Below the pieces are notes generated by a model, which saw only the letters and a program-made list of their open reading frames with translations, did not search any database and was not told the origin of the DNA. A stretch of DNA of 64,000 bases from Bacillus pseudomycoides (lineage in GTDB: Bacteria > Bacillota > Bacilli > Bacillales > Bacillaceae_G): assembly GCF_002551005.1 (NCBI RefSeq), contig NZ_NVOY01000003.1:53040-117039 (forward strand), written 5' to 3'. Below, one piece after another: positions 61,936-64,000 of the stretch (positions within the stretch are counted from its first letter, which is position 1; each line of letters begins with the position of its first letter). The position numbers and the translations under genes were made by a program.

Positions 61936-63036
61936 TTAGCGACGGCTTAAAATGTTATGGCCGTTACTTAAAAATGTGCTACGTGTATTTTTTAAGCTTG
62001 CGATGCGCTCTTCAGCAAGACGATCCGCTGCTACATATGTTGGCACACCATCACGTTTTGAAATTGCGATTACTTTTTCAATTGTGTCATAAATTGCTTC
62101 TACACGTTTTAATGCACGCTCTCTATTGTATCCGTATAACTCGTCCGCTACGTTAATTACGCCGCCCGCATTAATAACATAGTCTGGTGCATATACGATA
62201 CCCATTTCATCAACGATATCACCGTGACGATCTTCTTTTAATTGGTTATTTGCAGAACCAGCAATTACTTTTGCTTTTAATTGTGGAATTGTTTCGTCGT
62301 TTACTGTTGCTCCTAGTGCACATGGTGCGTAAATGTCACATTCTACACCGTAAATTTCATTTGGCTCAACAGCAGTTGCACCAAACTCTTCTACAGCACG
62401 TTGTACAGCTTCTTTATTAATATCTGTAACGATTAATTTTGCACCTTCTGCATGTAGGTGTTTGCATAGGTGATAAGCTACATTCCCTACACCTTGAACA
62501 GCAATTACTTTACCTTCTAAGCTATCTGTACCGAACGCTTCTTTTGCAGCTGCTTTCATACCAACGTATACGCCGTAAGCAGTTACTGGAGATGGGTTAC
62601 CAGAAGAACCGAATGAAGGTGAAATACCTGTTACGAAATCTGTTTCTTCATGAATAATATCCATATCATCTACAGTTGTACCAACATCTTCAGCTGTGAT
62701 GTAACGACCATTTAATCCTTGAATGTAACGTCCTAATGCACGGAACATTGCTTCGCTCTTATCTTTGCGTGGATCGCCAATAATAACTGTTTTTGCACCG
62801 CCTAAGTTTAAACCAGCTGCTGCGTTTTTATATGTCATACCTTTTGCAAGGCGTAGAGCATCTTCAATTGCAGCTTCTTCAGAATCGTATGTCCACATTC
62901 TTGTTCCGCCAAGAGCTGGTCCAAGAGTTGTGTCATGAATTGCAATAATTGCTTTTAATCCTGATTCTTTATCTTGACAGAACACCACTTGCTCGTAATC
63001 GTAAGTTTCTAAGTATTTGAAGATTTCTAATGTCAT
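61936..63036 (-). CDS. bcd: Leucine (branched-chain amino acid) dehydrogenase
   Basis: 366-residue NAD-dependent deaminating dehydrogenase: [10 protein letters not shown], catalytic lysine segments [21 protein letters not shown] and [22 protein letters not shown], and Rossmann motif [16 protein letters not shown]. Supplies the keto acids used by the downstream bkd complex. ATG 63036 after AAGGGGGAAATTACA. Confidence 0.95.
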   Translation of the reverse strand: MTLEIFKYLETYDYEQVVFCQDKESGLKAIIAIHDTTLGPALGGTRMWTYDSEEAAIEDALRLAKGMTYKNAAAGLNLGGAKTVIIGDPRKDKSEAMFRALGRYIQGLNGRYITAEDVGTTVDDMDIIHEETDFVTGISPSFGSSGNPSPVTAYGVYVGMKAAAKEAFGTDSLEGKVIAVQGVGNVAYHLCKHLHAEGAKLIVTDINKEAVQRAVEEFGATAVEPNEIYGVECDIYAPCALGATVNDETIPQLKAKVIAGSANNQLKEDRHGDIVDEMGIVYAPDYVINAGGVINVADELYGYNRERALKRVEAIYDTIEKVIAISKRDGVPTYVAADRLAEERIASLKNTRSTFLSNGHNILSRR

Positions 63037-63140
63037 TGTAATTTCCCCCTTGATATGTTTACCATTTTCAATTTTAGCCCGTTATATCGGGTTCATTTCC
63101 TTAATCATTAATGAAAATAAAACATGTATTGCAAGAAAGT

Positions 63141-64000
63141 TTATTTAGAAGCAGTCGCAACTGCCAATGCTAATGAATACACTTTTGTTTCTGCTGAATC
63201 TGCACGAGATGTTAACACAATCGGTGCTTTTGCTCCAGCGATAATCGCTCCCACTTTTGCATCTGCAAAATATACAAGCGATTTATATAATACATTTCCA
63301 GCTTCAATTGTTGGGACGAGTAAAATATCTGCTTTACCAGCTACATCGCTTTGAATTCCTTTATGCTCTGCTGCAATTTGTGAAACAGCAATATCTAAAG
63401 CAAGTGGTCCGTCAATGATACAATTTTTAATTTGTCCTCGACGATTCATTTGCGTTAACATCGCTGCATCAATCGTTGCTTGCATTGCAGGATTTACAAC
63501 TTCTACAGCAGCAATCGGAGCTACTTTCGGCACTTCTACTCCTATTGCCCGGGCAACTTCAACTGCATTTTGCGCAATCGCCGCTTTTTGCTGTACATCT
63601 GGAGTGATATTCATCGCTGCATCCGTTACGATGATGAAGCGATCGTAATTCGGTACTTCAAAAGCTGCAACGTGTGATAACACACCGCCTTTACGAAGAC
63701 CCCACTCTTTATTTAATACTGCTTTCAAAATATTAGCTGTTGGAATATTCCCCTTCATAAGTACATCCGCTTCTCCGCCGCTTACAGCTTTTACTGCTAA
63801 TTCAGCAGCTTCTGCGCTAGATGTAGTAGAGATTACTTCAATATGTTCTGAAGGCGCTAATCCATGATCTTGTAACATACTTATAATTGTTTCTTGATTT
63901 CCATATAGACGAAATTGAGCTAACTGTAATTGCACAGCCTTTGTAACGGCTTCAATTACTTCATGATCTTCAGCTACTGCAACAGAAACTGTTTTTTTCG
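63141..64000 (-). CDS. ptb: Phosphate butyryltransferase (5' end beyond window)
   Basis: Partial gene: 286 codons visible, open through the right edge; the N-terminal few codons are missing. Segments KKTVSVAVAEDHEVIEAVTK, GEADVLMKGNIPTANILKAV, FIIVTDAAMNITPDV and PLALDIAVSQIAAEHKGI belong to the phosphate acetyl/butyryltransferase family. Converts (branched) acyl-CoA to acyl phosphate for Buk. First of the ptb-bcd-buk-lpdV-bkdAA-bkdAB-bkdB order known from B. subtilis, where SigL and BkdR drive it; that control region is outside the window. Confidence 0.94.
   Translation of the reverse strand, partial: KKTVSVAVAEDHEVIEAVTKAVQLQLAQFRLYGNQETIISMLQDHGLAPSEHIEVISTTSSAEAAELAVKAVSGGEADVLMKGNIPTANILKAVLNKEWGLRKGGVLSHVAAFEVPNYDRFIIVTDAAMNITPDVQQKAAIAQNAVEVARAIGVEVPKVAPIAAVEVVNPAMQATIDAAMLTQMNRRGQIKNCIIDGPLALDIAVSQIAAEHKGIQSDVAGKADILLVPTIEAGNVLYKSLVYFADAKVGAIIAGAKAPIVLTSRADSAETKVYSLALAVATASK

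Overview
The window is chromosomal DNA of a low-GC, spore-forming Firmicute, very probably a member of the Bacillus cereus group. This rests on recognised proteins and gene order. The genes follow the B. subtilis yqk-yqj-yqi order (yqkA/E/D/C relatives; proI-yqjP-yqjQ; rnz; dinB/yqjH; a yqjE-like peptidase; yqjA; artPQM; brxB; the bkd operon). Blocks typical of the B. cereus group are inserted: a bioADFHCB operon that uses bioH, paired crcB genes, an argCJBDF operon without carAB, and an LPXTG-anchored nucleotidase. No phage, insertion sequence, CRISPR array, rRNA or tRNA was found.

Layout. 1-13 kb: oxidoreductase, GrpB-like protein, secreted 5'-nucleotidase, an HTH+RHH DNA-binding protein, LacI regulator, CPA2 antiporter, YqkD, a lipoprotein, a beta-lactamase-fold hydrolase, YqkC, a CDGSH protein and two fluoride channels. 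13.3-17.4 kb: FMN riboswitch and ribD-ribE-ribBA-ribH. 17.6-24.5 kb: biotin operon under a BirA operator, bracketed by two related small exported proteins. 24.5-28.9 kb: NhaC-type antiporter behind a T-box leader with a duplicated terminator, then a cell-wall nucleotidase with a structured leader. 28.9-31.3 kb: GDSL lipoprotein, MarR regulator, a tyrosine-rich 52-residue protein, DUF2062 protein. 31.3-36.5 kb: arginine operon. 36.7-41.7 kb: YqzH-like protein, a frameshifted lipoprotein, yqjQ-yqjP, proI, sdaAB-sdaAA. 42-50.4 kb: rnz, dinB with a LexA-like box, a broken metallo-beta-lactamase gene, peptidase, Prli42, L,D-transpeptidase, yqjA. 50.6-55.4 kb: arginine ABC transporter, brxB, yjdF behind a candidate structured RNA, Nudix hydrolase, DUF421 protein. 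55.9-64 kb: branched-chain keto acid dehydrogenase operon; ptb runs off the right edge.

How it fits together. Most of the window is biosynthesis (riboflavin, biotin, arginine, proline) and amino-acid catabolism (serine dehydratase, bkd pathway). Arginine synthesis and arginine uptake are both here, and both probably answer to ArgR/AhrC. Two families of intergenic repeats are scattered between genes. One repeatedly sits exactly at gene ends and carries a strong hairpin, so it may act as a mobile terminator.

At least three genes look freshly damaged (a nonsense codon, a one-base deletion, a probable stop loss); a fourth possible case lies at the left edge. I found no clear new multi-gene system. 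The most interesting non-standard items are regulatory RNAs: the T-box leader with two antiterminator/terminator modules, the leader of the anchored nucleotidase, and the element ahead of yjdF.
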